In this document: piece after piece, positions 23,659 to 34,988 of the stretch
Layout of the letters: each line of letters starts with the position of its first letter
Numbering within the stretch: the first letter of the stretch is position 1
NCBI GenBank assembly: GCA_964035795.1
Contig: OZ038320.1
Location: forward strand, 12,785,076-12,849,075
Reading direction: 5' to 3'
DNA from: Pterobdella sp. o SKG-2022
Lineage: Eukaryota; Annelida; Clitellata; Hirudinida; Piscicolidae
DNA length: 64,000 nt
Notes under the pieces: model-generated
Databases searched by the model: none
Told to the model about the DNA's origin: nothing
The model's input: only the letters and a program-made list of their open reading frames with translations
Position numbers and translations under genes: made by a program

Positions 23659-26600
23659 ATGGATTTTGAGCTTTTGCCTGTGAAAGAAGTTAAAGATGAA
23701 GAGCCGATCAATGGTGATCAAAATCAAGTTTTGATTTGTTCATAAAATTTTTTCATCTCTTTTATATTCTTTTTCAATCAATCTTTTTTTTTGCCAAAGT
23801 TGATACAAAAATAGACGAAAGTTTGAAGATTAGTCCAATATCTGAGGCAAACGATGAAGTGCTTGTAACAACCGACGATATCAGTGAGATTCTTAGAAAA
23901 AAAAGTTCTAAAGATAAAACGAATGAAAATTTTCTAGAAAAGATTGATAACGAAGAAAAGCACGACAATGATGAGAAAGCAGCGATTTTGAACAAGATGT
24001 CTCTAAGAGGCAGGTTCCGGTGGTGGCTTGAAGGAAAATTCCTCTCTGCTAATCAGTACCGCAAAGCATTTTTTCGTCACAGTTATATGACTGTAAGTTT
24101 AGAAAGTGATACTGAAACGAGTTGGAAGTGGGTAGTGGTAATGATTCTTGTGGGGTGTTTGGACACGTTAGCAAGTCTTGTGAAAGCTGTTCAGTTCTCC
24201 AAAAAATCTCCTGCTTTTCCCAGACTTATAAATGGATCAATGCTTTATACTGGTGTGTGACAAGTTTTGATGAATTATATTTGACTAAAAGCATTAAATT
24301 TTGATTAAATAACACTGCATAATGTTAATTGTTGATGCGTATGAGCGATAATTGATAGAGGATGATTAATATACTTCTCTCTAATCTAAACGAAAGGTTT
24401 CATTGAATTTTTTTTGTGATTTTATGGAAAAATTAGTGAAAAATATGACAAAGTTGATTAAAAATACCAATCAAAAATAACTAAGTTTTAGCGAAAAATT
24501 TAAATATAGCCGTTTTAGTAAGTTTTTCTACAGCCATAAAGACATTAAGAACATTGTTAATTTTATTAGTTCATACGTATAAAAATGCACTTAACGAAAA
24601 AATTGAACACTTGATTCTAGGAAGTCGTATAATAGTTGAAAGGTCAAAGTGAATAAATCAAAAGGAATCAAATATTCGGGTTTTAAACTTTTCCTTGATT
24701 TCATGATATATTTCTACCTTCACATTGACATTTTATAATAGTGTAAATACAAAATTTATTTTGTAAAAAATGTTCAAAAGATTGGTAAACATTACTGTGA
24801 GGGCACTTCAAATTTGTTACCAAGCATTTGAGTAAGGAGTAAAAACGATTAAAAGGCAGTGTTATAAAAGATATATTTCGAAATAATATAAATAAATTTG
24901 ACAATTGGCCTTAAAATTGTGATTGAAAAAAATGTTTTTTGAGAACATGGTTATCTGCATTGTAAATGTGAATAATGTGACAGATTGGCTAATGGAAGTT
25001 TAGCTTGCAAAAAAGATCAAATAGAGTGAACAGAGTCAACATAATTGTAAAACTTCAAATTGTTAGACATTCGAGTTTTCAAGTTAAATAGGCTTCACCA
25101 TTTAGAACAATGGATTTTGTCAAATTCAAGACAGGTCAAAGCAGAATGAAACAGCTAATAAGGTCTGTGAATTTGTGTGAAGTATAAAAGTTTCAAAAAC
25201 AGTTGATAATCGAATTTTTAAGACAGAAATTGAAACATCAATAGATTTAAATGTGGGGCAGAAACTAAAAAATACTTCGATGAAGCAATAGGTGTTGAGA
25301 ATATCGAGGAATGGGACGATGAATATTAATGGAAATAGATGGGCTAAAAAAATGAAATAGAAAGTCAAGTTTAAAAAATCCAGATTGAGATGGGCTGAAA
25401 AAAGAAATTGTATCTAGAAGACGTGCCAATGGAAGGCGTTATATGTACTGTGTACACCATGATGTACATGGAAATTTTGAAAAAAAGATCACTTGATAAT
25501 GCAAGCTAGCCTTACAAAAAGCTTCTTGTCATTTAATAAATACTTTGTGTTTTTTTTCCTTACTTTTAAAAAAAGAAAGTTGAATAAGACAAAAGAATCA
25601 AAAACTATATATGAATTCATGATACATAATTTGAATATAATAAAACAAAAATTTATGAAAATAACTTCCAAATTATAGATACATTTATAATTATCATAGT
25701 TTATGAATATATCATTTTTCCTATATTTTTTAGAAATAAAAATAATAACAGTAACATTATAACCACCCCCGCCATAGAACACGAGAACATATTGCCCACT
25801 AGTGTTCGACTCTCCCTGTGCTTCTTCACTGCTGTAGGATGCCTTCTCTTTATTCCTGAGACCTTCAACACTATATCCGCCTGGGCCAGGTGAGGTATCA
25901 TTATGCTCTTTATGTCTAATTAGTCATCAGTTATGTGGTAATTATGTCTCACTGGGTTAATTATGATTGTAATAATGAAGTTTGTTGATTAGTTTTTTCC
26001 GAAAAATTGGATATTTTCAAACTGAATCACAACCTTGTTTTTTTTATCTATTTCTTCACGAAATAATTGAGTTTTCCAATCTTCATTCTTGATTACTTTT
26101 CGTTTTAATAAGTATAAGAATACAAGATACTATTAGCCCACCAAATCACCAAAACCTCTGTCGGCTTAAATTACTAGATGTTTATCAAGTTGAATTGAAT
26201 TTACATTGAGAAATATAACATTATAATTTGATAATAACCATCAGGTTTGACGGCACGACCATTGTGCCTCTACATTTTGAACTTTTGGTTTCTCTTCTCT
26301 TCAAACACATCCCGCTGGCCACCATATCATACTTCACATCCAGATGGAGGTTCGGTGTTTAGATTTGAATTGTTTTAAATATAATTTAATATTCCAATGC
26401 CTATAAAGAAATACTGTTCCATGAATTCAAACAATTTGAATAAATGAACGAATTTGATGGAAAAAACATCTATTTTTTTAAACCTTAGCTGTCATTTGAA
26501 TTGAATAATGGTTTTTAATGATAATCAGTGAATCAACGATGAAAAAAAGCAAAAATAAAAATTCTAACTAAAAAATTTTTTCCCTCAAATTATTATATAC

Positions 26601-28476
26601 TCATGATTGATTATACTTGTTGTATAACTTACATAATTAAAAAATTGAATTTTCAAGGTTTTCCACGCCCGAAGAGATGGTTCCGAAATATGCCAGAGTG
26701 ATTGAATTGGTCACAACTTCCATAAGGATATTCTTTTTGTCTTTGAGAATTCTTTGGTACTCACATATAGAAGGGAGAAAACTGAGAAAAAATGATAAGT
26801 ATGAACTTAGTCAGGTAATTTAAACTAGCTTTGTGACAATTTTTTCATTAAATTTTTATGTATTACTTCATTCAAAATTAAAAAAAAATTCGTGTTGTTC
26901 ATGAATATTTGGCAAAAATTAATTTACTTTTTATCAATTAATTCTTTGAAAACACTTTTAATTTTTTCGATTTAAAAAAATATAATTTCAGGTAATTTTT
27001 CTTCTCGCCATTCTTTTATTTTCTGTCACTTTGGCCATACCAATAATGACAACAAGACTACACGATAATAAACTAGAAATCCAGAAACCTGATTTGTCAA
27101 GCCTTCGTTCAAATCTTTCTTGTCAAAGCACTCCAAATGTTTCCATCGTGGCAGAATGGGAATGGACGGCCGGGATATCCTCGAGTACCCAAGGAGACTA
27201 CAAAGGTAACTAACATTTCTAGACATAAAATTAAGATAATTCATTAAATCTTTGAAAAATCATGTAATTAACTTCAGAATTTTTAATTTTAACATGAAAA
27301 TTTTTTTCAAAGATGATGGAAATAAATCAGAATTCATCGAACAGGTTTTTAGAAAAGAATTTTATTAAAACATTTTTTAAAATTGCTAAAAGCATTTCAA
27401 GAAATTTTATATTGAAATTTTTTTAACAGGTAACTAGCCAAACCCAACTACTAAATATGGATTACGATAGAAAAGGGTACGTTTGGAAAATATATTTAGA
27501 CAAAAGTTATAACACACCGTCTCACCATTCATATTTATTCCAAAAAAAACTTCGTATATCAATTTGTGACCTCTACAACGTGGGTGACAAGGGATTCATT
27601 GCAGAATACAAATGTCCAAACATTTTGTCTTCAGAAACTAACGTTTACAATCATTTCAGTCTGCTTTCTATGTTTAAGGATAACTACAAGAAAAAGTCAA
27701 GATTGAATTTATGCTTGCCGAATGTTGATAGAGTTCTTTTCAGATTCAAATATATTTCCAATCATAAACTAGATCGAGTTTACAATGATGATGATATATT
27801 AAATCGAGAATTAATTAAAAACAAGCAAAAAACACGAAGAAAAGAAAAACCGATGAAATTATCAAAATTGTTCAAAAAGAATTTCAAAAGCGTCAAAGAA
27901 ATTCAAGCAAAAAGTGTTCATGTCCCTAAGCATCACCATGAAGTTCAATTTGAAGTAGGGGCATTTTGTAGAAGCAAACCTTACAAATGTTATAGAATTA
28001 TGTTTGATACGGAAAGTAATGATACTACAAAGAGTCATTCAGATAAATATAACGGTAATACTAGTAGACAAAACAACAAAAATTATTATAAAAATATTTC
28101 TCCTGAATACATTCCACCTAATTTCCGTTTTAGATTTGATAAATCTGGCGAATTTGTTCACGAAATTTTCCCAGTTTCTACAAAAAAAAAATTGGCATCT
28201 AATACTAAAAAATATTTTGATGCTGGTAATTTTAAACAAACTGAAAATTTTGAAAAATCAAACCAAGAAAAGTTAAATGGAAAAAAATATAATAAAAATT
28301 CACCAAATGAGATTGACCTGGTGCAAAGTAATGCTGATATGAATGACAAAACAACATCCGATGTGTGTTCCATGTATGCAGCCCTGGAGAATATTGATTG
28401 GGAGGGGAAAGGAGGTTCGCAAAGGTTCGATGCCTGTAACAATCATAGACTCGCAAAAGAGATTTTTTTCAAATAA
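23659..28476 (+). CDS. Multipass membrane protein of unrecognised family
   Basis: Eight exons: 23659-23713, 23800-24256, 25734 (or 25752)-25889, 26245-26349, 26658-26814, 26992-27205, 27313-27344 and 27430-28476. All phases agree, giving 740 (or 734) residues. The exon-2 donor has three overlapping GT choices; only the third (24256) keeps frame with exon 3. The N-terminal 120 residues are charged and cytosolic-looking. Hydrophobic helices follow: WVVVMILVGCLDTL, RLSLCFFTAVGCLLFI, ELLVSLLFKHIPLATISYF, VIELVTTSIRIFFLSLRIL and VIFLLAILLFSVTLAI. The C-terminal part (about 400 residues) is hydrophilic, with scattered Cys (ISICDLYNVGDKGFIAEYKC, VGAFCRSKPYKCYRI), and Lys/Asn-rich. The helix layout faintly recalls TMEM26/TMEM236-like proteins, but I cannot assign it. 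Confidence 0.75.
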
Positions 28477-30032
28477 GTTGATTATAGTTGAAAATTATGT
28501 ATTTTACATTCTCAAAGTAAATTTTTATTACTATTTTTTTTTAATTTTAAAATTATCAACTGAGATTATAGTTGTTATTATTTCAATGTAGTTTTTCCAT
28601 CATATAAATGGCTTTGTTTACAGAACAAACACAGAGCAACTGTGTAATAGCGAGTTTTGGTCCCTCCAGAGTCCTTTTCATTTTATTGATGTTGTTTTCA
28701 AAAGTTAATACTGGTAAAGTAATTTTGTCATTTTTGTCACTTTTTCAAAGCCGAGCTTTCTTGCGCACATTTTGCCTTATTTTAAAACATTAAAATATTT
28801 TTGTCTGTTTTTCGAGCTTTTTCAATGAAAGTATCAGTTTCATATGATTTTTGGCATTTTTGAGCTTTGAAATAAATTTATAAATTTTTCTTCACTTTTG
28901 ACACAAGACGTGCTCATTTAAACTAAAATAAGTGTATTCAATCCAAAAAATTTTTTTTAAACATTTTTTAAAAATGATTTTTCAAGTTTGTAATCAGTTT
29001 TTTCTCTGATTTTCATTAATTTTTTTTGCCAAAACTTTAGAGTTCTGTTCATTTATCTGTCAAACATCTATTCATTAACAGTCAATTCAATTGAAAATTA
29101 ATTTAATATTAAAGTTTCTAACTAACACATTTTTTTAAAAATTTACTGTCCATTATGTTTGTTTTTTTCAATAAATTAATTTTTTTGATTCAACTGAAGG
29201 TTTGTTTCCTAAACTTGAAAGATCAACATTTTTATCGAGCTTTTTTTAATAAAAGAAAGTTTATAAGTGAACTCTTTGATTTATTTCGTACTTATATTTA
29301 CTAGTACCTTTACCAACTAAAAAAGTCTTTTTGATCTACAGATTATTGAAAACATAACAATAAATAATGAATTACCATAAAAAAAAATTTCAAAAAATTA
29401 GTAATTCATTTAAAACTCTGAAAATTAGCTTCATATAAGTGTTAGATAATGAAGTCAATAAAAGTTGCTGGTCTCATATGAGGTCACCGGCCCAAAAGCG
29501 TGAATAACACTTAAATATTGGTTAACTCTTGGTTACAAATCGAAGTTGAGAAAATTAGTTAAGGATTAAGTATAATAATAATTATTACTTCATCAAATGA
29601 GTTTTATTAGGGAAATTGAAAAATGTTTTCGAATAATGACATGCTGCTTTTAATCACACTTCAAATGTTCGTGACACTGAGATTAACAAGTTAAATCATC
29701 AACTTCCCGCATGTTTATAACAAAAATTGAACATTTCGTGCAAAATTAATAGGTGCAACCTGCAAATTCAGTGGTTCTTTCAGCAAAAACCGAAGTACTA
29801 AATGATAAAAAAGACTTTGAAGATATTAGAGCTGAAAGAGTATACCGATCCTATAGTAAGGTAAACAAACACAAAGTATTTATTCATACATAAAAGTTAC
29901 GAAACGATCCTATTCAAAGTTATAGCACAAAGATAATGGGTGTGGTTAGGCACGATAGGTGGACAAATAGGTCACAACAAGCATGCTTAAGAAATTCAAC
30001 TTTTCTCTAACTTTTTTAAATGGATGAAGTGA
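28477..30032. other. Intergenic, no gene seen
   Basis: AT-rich 3' flank of the membrane-protein gene. Only short chance frames and homopolymer-like runs are present. Confidence 0.5.
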
Positions 30033-30250
30033 ATTTTCAACAATTTTTTACGTCGATTTATGAAAGAATTTTAGTAAATTTATTAGGCAAAAAACAACTA
30101 TAATTTTAAAAACAGCCGTATCATAAAACATTAGAAACATTTGCTAGCTTTTCAAAATAAAGCTAAACTTATTGAAAACTATAGCTGTTTTTGCTCAATA
30201 AATGTATTGAAATTCTTCCCTAAATCGGCGTAAAAAATTGTTGAAGATTA
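30033..30250. repeat. MITE-like element with about 65-bp terminal inverted repeats
   Basis: The left end contains ttcaacaattttttacgtcg. The right end, near 30222-30250, is its reverse complement (cggcgtaaaaaattgttgaa). Pairing continues inward imperfectly for about 65 bp (atttattaggcaaaaaacaact versus ttgagcaaaaacagctatag). The inner ends carry the tcataaaaca / aagctaaacttattg words also seen at the edges of copy A (70-530). A single such end also lies at about 15740-15810, inside CCDC149 intron 8. It is non-coding. A target-site duplication could not be fixed by eye. Confidence 0.65.
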
Positions 30251-30589
30251 TTTATAAGTACATTAAGATAGCTCTAAAAAGTGAATTTTTACAATTAATA
30301 ATCAACCAATTTTTTACTAAAGTCTGCAACAAAACTCTCAATTTTGATTTAGCATACCATGGTATTCATTTTTAAAAATTTTCAAGGCTTGTCATCCTAC
30401 TTATTCATACAATTTTTTAACATATGAACAAACGTGAAAAACGTTAGACTTCATCACAAAAATGTCAGGGTTTAAGTCGACAACAAAAGAAACAAAAAAC
30501 TGCGACAAAAATTTGTGTGCGTAGTATAAGTAGTAGTAGTGCATTCGATCTTCAGCTCAGTGGCAGGAGGTAATTTCTTCTCCATGTTT

Positions 30590-31110
30590 CTTCAAGTGCG
30601 TGTAGATTAGACTAGGTGGATCTTCCAGGATAGAAGCCATTTTGATTGGGGCGAAGCAGCTTGTCGATAACAGTGTGAATTCTGTTTAGTACAAGCCGGT
30701 TGTAGATTTTGGAGGCTGTTTGTCTAAGACTTATATCTTGGTGTCTAATACAAAGAATTAAGTCTCCTTGCTTCGGCACAAGAGCTATGCTAGATATACC
30801 CCATTCATTGGGACGCACACCGTATAAGGTTTTGGTGCAAAACCTTTTCAAGTATTTTAGGGTTTTTTCGAGCTTCCAGATTTCTAGTGTGAGACCATCA
30901 AAGCCAGGGGTTTTTTAGGTTTCATTGCTTTGAGTGAATCTGTAAGCTCATATTCACTAAATTTGGCAGTACTCATTTTTGGGTTGGTTTCAAACAACTT
31001 GACGCAGTCAAACCGACCTTGATCATCGTTTTTGTCAACAGAAAGTAGATTTTGGAAGTGGTCTTTCCAGATTTTGAAATGATTTTTTTCTCAGATAAAA
31101 GGGGAGATTT
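30590..31110 (-). mobile_element. LINE reverse-transcriptase finger fragment
   Basis: The minus strand reads PGFDGLTLEIWK near 30870-30910, after a frameshift. It then has an open frame 30851-30612 with VRPNEWGISSIALVPKQGDL, DISLRQTASKIYNRLVLNRI and RPNQNGFYPGRST. These are the APG.D, W..s.ivPi.KkGD, yRgISLl...Kiy..lL.nRi and NQ.GFrpGRS blocks of LINE fingers. The palm and its FADD/YADD are absent; the 3' end of the copy stops at about 30590. Confidence 0.8.
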
Positions 31111-33092
31111 TTTCTTTTTTGATTCTTCATTAGATATTTATTTGGTTAGTTTTTTAACAAATTTGGTGTGTGACAACCAAAAAAGAAGTGGTCACACAAA
31201 ACCATTCATTTAGATTATAAAAATCTGTATTTTTCTTTTAAGTCACATATTTCAATAAACTCAATCAAGTTATAACAAAAGATATTATGTCTAAAAAGTG
31301 TGTTTACCAACCTTCAAAGTAGCTTCAAGCGCTTATTAGGTTGATCGTTAGAAGCCACTGATGCTTATATGGACCATGAACCGATGTAGCCTATTTTTTC
31401 TAAAAGGTTTTTTTAATATATAAGTTTTGATATTTTCATTGTATAAAGAGTTTCAGTGATTTTAACCATTATTCAATAATACATTATTTTTGAAAATCCC
31501 ATTCAATGGTTTTTCAAAAATTAAATAGACAAGTCTTTTATTTACTATAGATATGATAATTTAAAATAAAAATCTATGTAGACATTTTTTTAACTTTTAA
31601 TTTTTTTTATTAAAATCAGGTTTATGAGAACTTTTGAAAATTTATAGTTGTAAATAGTGGTTCAAAAAACGGCAGCTTTGAATATTCAAGTCAAAATGAA
31701 AGCTATCAGTCTCAACTAATTTTATTTTGTCATAAAATTTTTATGGAAATAAATTGAAAATTTTCACACGAAACAACAGAAACATACCACCCTGAAATTC
31801 ATTTTCAAGTTGGCCACAAAGACTAAGTCAACAGTTTTTGACGCATTGACAGATGATAGATAATTTAAGATTTCAGACAAATCAAAATAGTTAAATTCGA
31901 AAATCTACTCAAAAATCATTATAAATATAAGCGAAAGTAACGTTAGTTGTGAATTTTTTTCCCATTATCTCATAAGCTTTTTTTTTTGGAAAATTTTCAT
32001 GGAATTTTCAAGATATATCAAAAATAAGAGTAAAAATAAGATTTCTGTTGGTTAAAAAAATACTTTAAAATAACAGTTCTTTTAATGATTATGACATGAA
32101 AGTGACGCTCTTAGTAAGCTAAAATGTGTGTGCTCTACGCGGCGGTTAAAATTGTTAGGCTGACATTGTTAGACCGACAGCGTTGTCAATTAGTAATCAA
32201 AAACAGTTGATCTCCTAAATTTTTATCGAAGCTCTGTGTTATCATAATTCTAACTGTTTTCTCGCTTTATTGATTGTTTCTAAACTTTTTTATTCCAATC
32301 TTTATTACAAGCGGCTTCAAAACTCAAGCGAACTCAAAAAAGCTTCTCACCGCGCATTATTTCTTTTTGTTTTAAACTTCCCCATTCAAGTTTTTTATTC
32401 TCATCATGAGGGTCTCACTTATGTTTTTTAAATGTTTTTTTTGACGTTTTTAATGTATCTTTGTCTACATAGAGCTTACACTGTTGGATGCCTTTCAATT
32501 CAAACTATCTTTTCAGTTTATCGTCATCCAGATAACATAAAATTTTTGACACTTGAGAATGTAAAATAATTTTACGAAAAGCTTCGTGTAATAAGTTTAT
32601 CAATAAGCCATAGTGTTTGTTTCTAGTACATAAATAACATAAAATTTTTATCTTACTTTGAATAGCCACTCGAATGACCCGTTGCGTTTTTGATACAACT
32701 CATTATTTCAAAAAGCTCTAGCAAACTTTTTTCGGTGAAGTTTTACACCGAATGCTATCAGTTTTAGCTTTCATACACCAAACACAATGCTCTTCTTAGT
32801 TCAAAGTTAAATTCAATTTTTTTAATTTTTCATTATTAACATGTTAATTCATATGTCAAAACGATAGATGGTTTTAAAAATACTTCTAAAACTTTTTAAA
32901 AATACAAAACAGTATATAGAACAATAAATCGTAAATAATATTCCGTATATACATTTTTTATCACTCTGAAAGCAATATAATGCAAGAAACCATTTGAGTT
33001 GAACAACAATATATCGGTCTTGAAAAGAATCATTCTAAAATATTTTTTCATTTTTTAGAATTATAAATACATTTAAAACTCAAAATCAACAA
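31111..33092. other. Intergenic, no gene seen
   Basis: AT-rich sequence. The part just left of 33093 should contain the HES 3' UTR. No further repeat or exon could be supported. Confidence 0.5.
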
Positions 33093-34988
33093 TTAACTTT
33101 CTTTATCATTAGTCCATGGTCTAAATATCCTGCTGTTGTTGTTTAGATGTTGTTGTGAGGAGATTGGTGTAGGTGAAGACAACGGTGTTGTTTTGTTGCT
33201 CTCAATATTGTTTTGATAAGCTTTAGATTCAATTTTCGGTGGCAATGAAATGTCATGAAAAGATGTTTTCGGGATTTTTACAGATGTTTGAAAGTTTATA
33301 GGCTCGTTGAGGCTGTAATTCGAAATTTTTGTATAGGTTTGGTGGAAACATTTTTTTTTTGTAGCTGATAAATCACAGTTGAGATTGTTTTTCGAAACTC
33401 TACTTTTGAACGGATAGAATATTTTATTGTTTAAGTCGTTTTTATCAGGTATTTTTGATGTTTGGGAAGAACCAACTTGTGGTACAGAATCGCAACTGTT
33501 TATTGAAGAGGGATTATCATTGCTGCTGCAAGATGTGTTCAAATCCTCCATAGAAGAATCCGCAAAAGTTGAAGTAATGGGTGAGTGCTGTAGTTTGGAA
33601 CAGTTTTGTAAAAATTTTGTGAATCCTGGCTGGAACAACACCGATTGCAAGAAGTTTTGAGTCATTTCTAATATATCCGCCTTCTCCATTTTGCGAGTTC
33701 CAGCCTCCTATATAATTTCCCAGTGTAGTAATGTTTTAATATAATTAGAACATTTTTTTTGAGAAAATTCTTGAACTGGAACAATATTTCTTAAATTTTT
33801 ATAATTTTTCAAAAAAATCTTAATGAATTTTCCCTAATTAATTTTTTTAAATTTTTACATAAGTTTTTTAAATTATTTTATTTAGAGAAAAAGCTTTAAT
33901 TTTCGATAACTAGTCATGAAACATTAGCAAAAAAGTTTATTCGATAATTCTCCTATGTCATGAAACAACGAAACTTCGCAACTTATAAATAAAAAAATTT
34001 TGTGGCCCAATCAACTCACGGTTTGTTGCTTAGCAGAAAGTATCAATATTTTAATGCACTCAAGGCATTTGTTCATTCTATCTCTCCTGCGCTTTTCAAT
34101 TTGCGGCTTTTTGGTCTGTTTTTTAAATTCATTTATTTAATGGCAATATAGAGATTAATTTTATAAAATGATATATAATTCTTTTCAATTAATCAACATG
34201 TCAATTATAAAAAAATATTTGCATTGCTGTCATTGTCAATGAATAATGTATACCTTAAAAATTCAAGCCATGTATCTCGACACTAAGTCTTTCACATTTT
34301 TGAGCATTCAAAAGACATGGAGTCGATAAAAAATATGTTTCATTTTTAAAATGAATAAAATATCTTTTTGTAAAGTTGTTCCACATCAAAAATTTCATTA
34401 TCAAAGCAAGCAGTGTCAGTACGTGAAGTTTTACAATGTACCATAAGATTTGTTTCCAAGTATAATACGTTTTCGTACTTTTAGTCTTCACATTATTGAA
34501 TACTGACTTCAAATTTGCAACTTTTATAGAAACGATATTAGAAACATTCATTTTTGAAAAGGAACCACCATTGTCGATAAGTTCAATTTTATTGGTTAAA
34601 TCGTTTTGAAGCTTAAAACTTGAAGTAATATTTAAGTTAAACATAAATGAGATATTCAAAAAAAAAACTACTGGCTTAAGTTCCATAAAAATAACAACTG
34701 TTATTAGACTCGTAGTTTTATTGTTTTGTATTAAAAAAAGTTATTTGATTTTCATATTTCAAGGTTTTTTCAATATTATACTTCCTCAAAACAGCACGAA
34801 TCGTTTTAAGAATTAACTAAAAGTAAAATGTACGTTCAAACTTATCCACAAAAACTGAATAAGTTAGAAAAATAAAACCTTACCCTTTTCAGGCAGGAAC
34901 ACCTTTTCTTTTGATCGCCTTTGATCAAGTCTCTCTTACACGTCCCAACACACTTCTGACTCGCATGTTCTTCCTTCACAAAGTCCAT
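33093..34988 (-). CDS. HES/HEY-related bHLH transcriptional repressor
   Basis: HES/HEY proteins are DNA-binding repressors, often Notch targets, that recruit Groucho/TLE through a C-terminal WRPW or YRPW motif. Three exons on the minus strand: 34884-34988, 34020-34115 and 33093-33707, all phase 0, giving 271 residues. The basic region and helix 1 are KKPQIEKRRRDRMNKCLECI, with the HES-type Pro at the site where HEY has Gly. Helix 2 is RKMEKADILEMTQNFLQ. The Orange domain is reduced to a short FQPGFTKFLQNC-like segment. The C-terminus reads IFRPWTNDKES: an FRPW core followed by a six-residue tail, as HEY proteins have a tail after YRPW. The Ser/Asn-rich middle has no known domain. Features are thus mixed between HES and HEY. 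Intron 1 holds another ORF (34255-34686). Confidence 0.88.
33885..33985. repeat. Foldback/MITE terminal fragment (HES intron 2)
   Basis: The stretch agagaaaaagctttaatttt, followed by cgataactagtcatgaaaca, matches the left arm of copy A near 90-140 (aagaaaaagctcaaattttc, gataaatttagctttatcat). It is a single arm or a very short element. Confidence 0.45.
34255..34686 (-). CDS. Orphan 143-residue ORF inside HES intron 1
   Basis: This is an uninterrupted ATG-to-stop frame on the same strand as HES, wholly inside its intron 1. The N-terminus is hydrophobic (LKPVVFFLNISFMFNLNI), signal-peptide-like, and there is a second hydrophobic stretch (VKLHVLTLLALIMKFLMW). With roughly 8% stop codons expected per codon at this base composition, an open run this long is expected well under once in the window, so it may be real. 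No family is recognised. It could be a nested gene, an alternative exon or a chance frame. Confidence 0.35.
   Translation of the reverse strand: MELKPVVFFLNISFMFNLNITSSFKLQNDLTNKIELIDNGGSFSKMNVSNIVSIKVANLKSVFNNVKTKSTKTYYTWKQILWYIVKLHVLTLLALIMKFLMWNNFTKRYFIHFKNETYFLSTPCLLNAQKCERLSVEIHGLNF

Noticed and set aside
25489..25782. 97-codon minus ORF
   Set aside because: Lies in intron 2 and overlaps exon 3 of the plus-strand membrane-protein gene; low-complexity Phe/Ile/Lys, no family.
28004..28456. Several alternative frames over the last membrane-protein exon
   Set aside because: Shadows of the long in-frame exon 27430-28476.
34730..34830. Exon candidate downstream of HES exon 1 (LILKTIRAVLRKYN)
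   Set aside because: Joins in phase but gives a premature stop, while exon 34020-34115 supplies the true basic-helix region.
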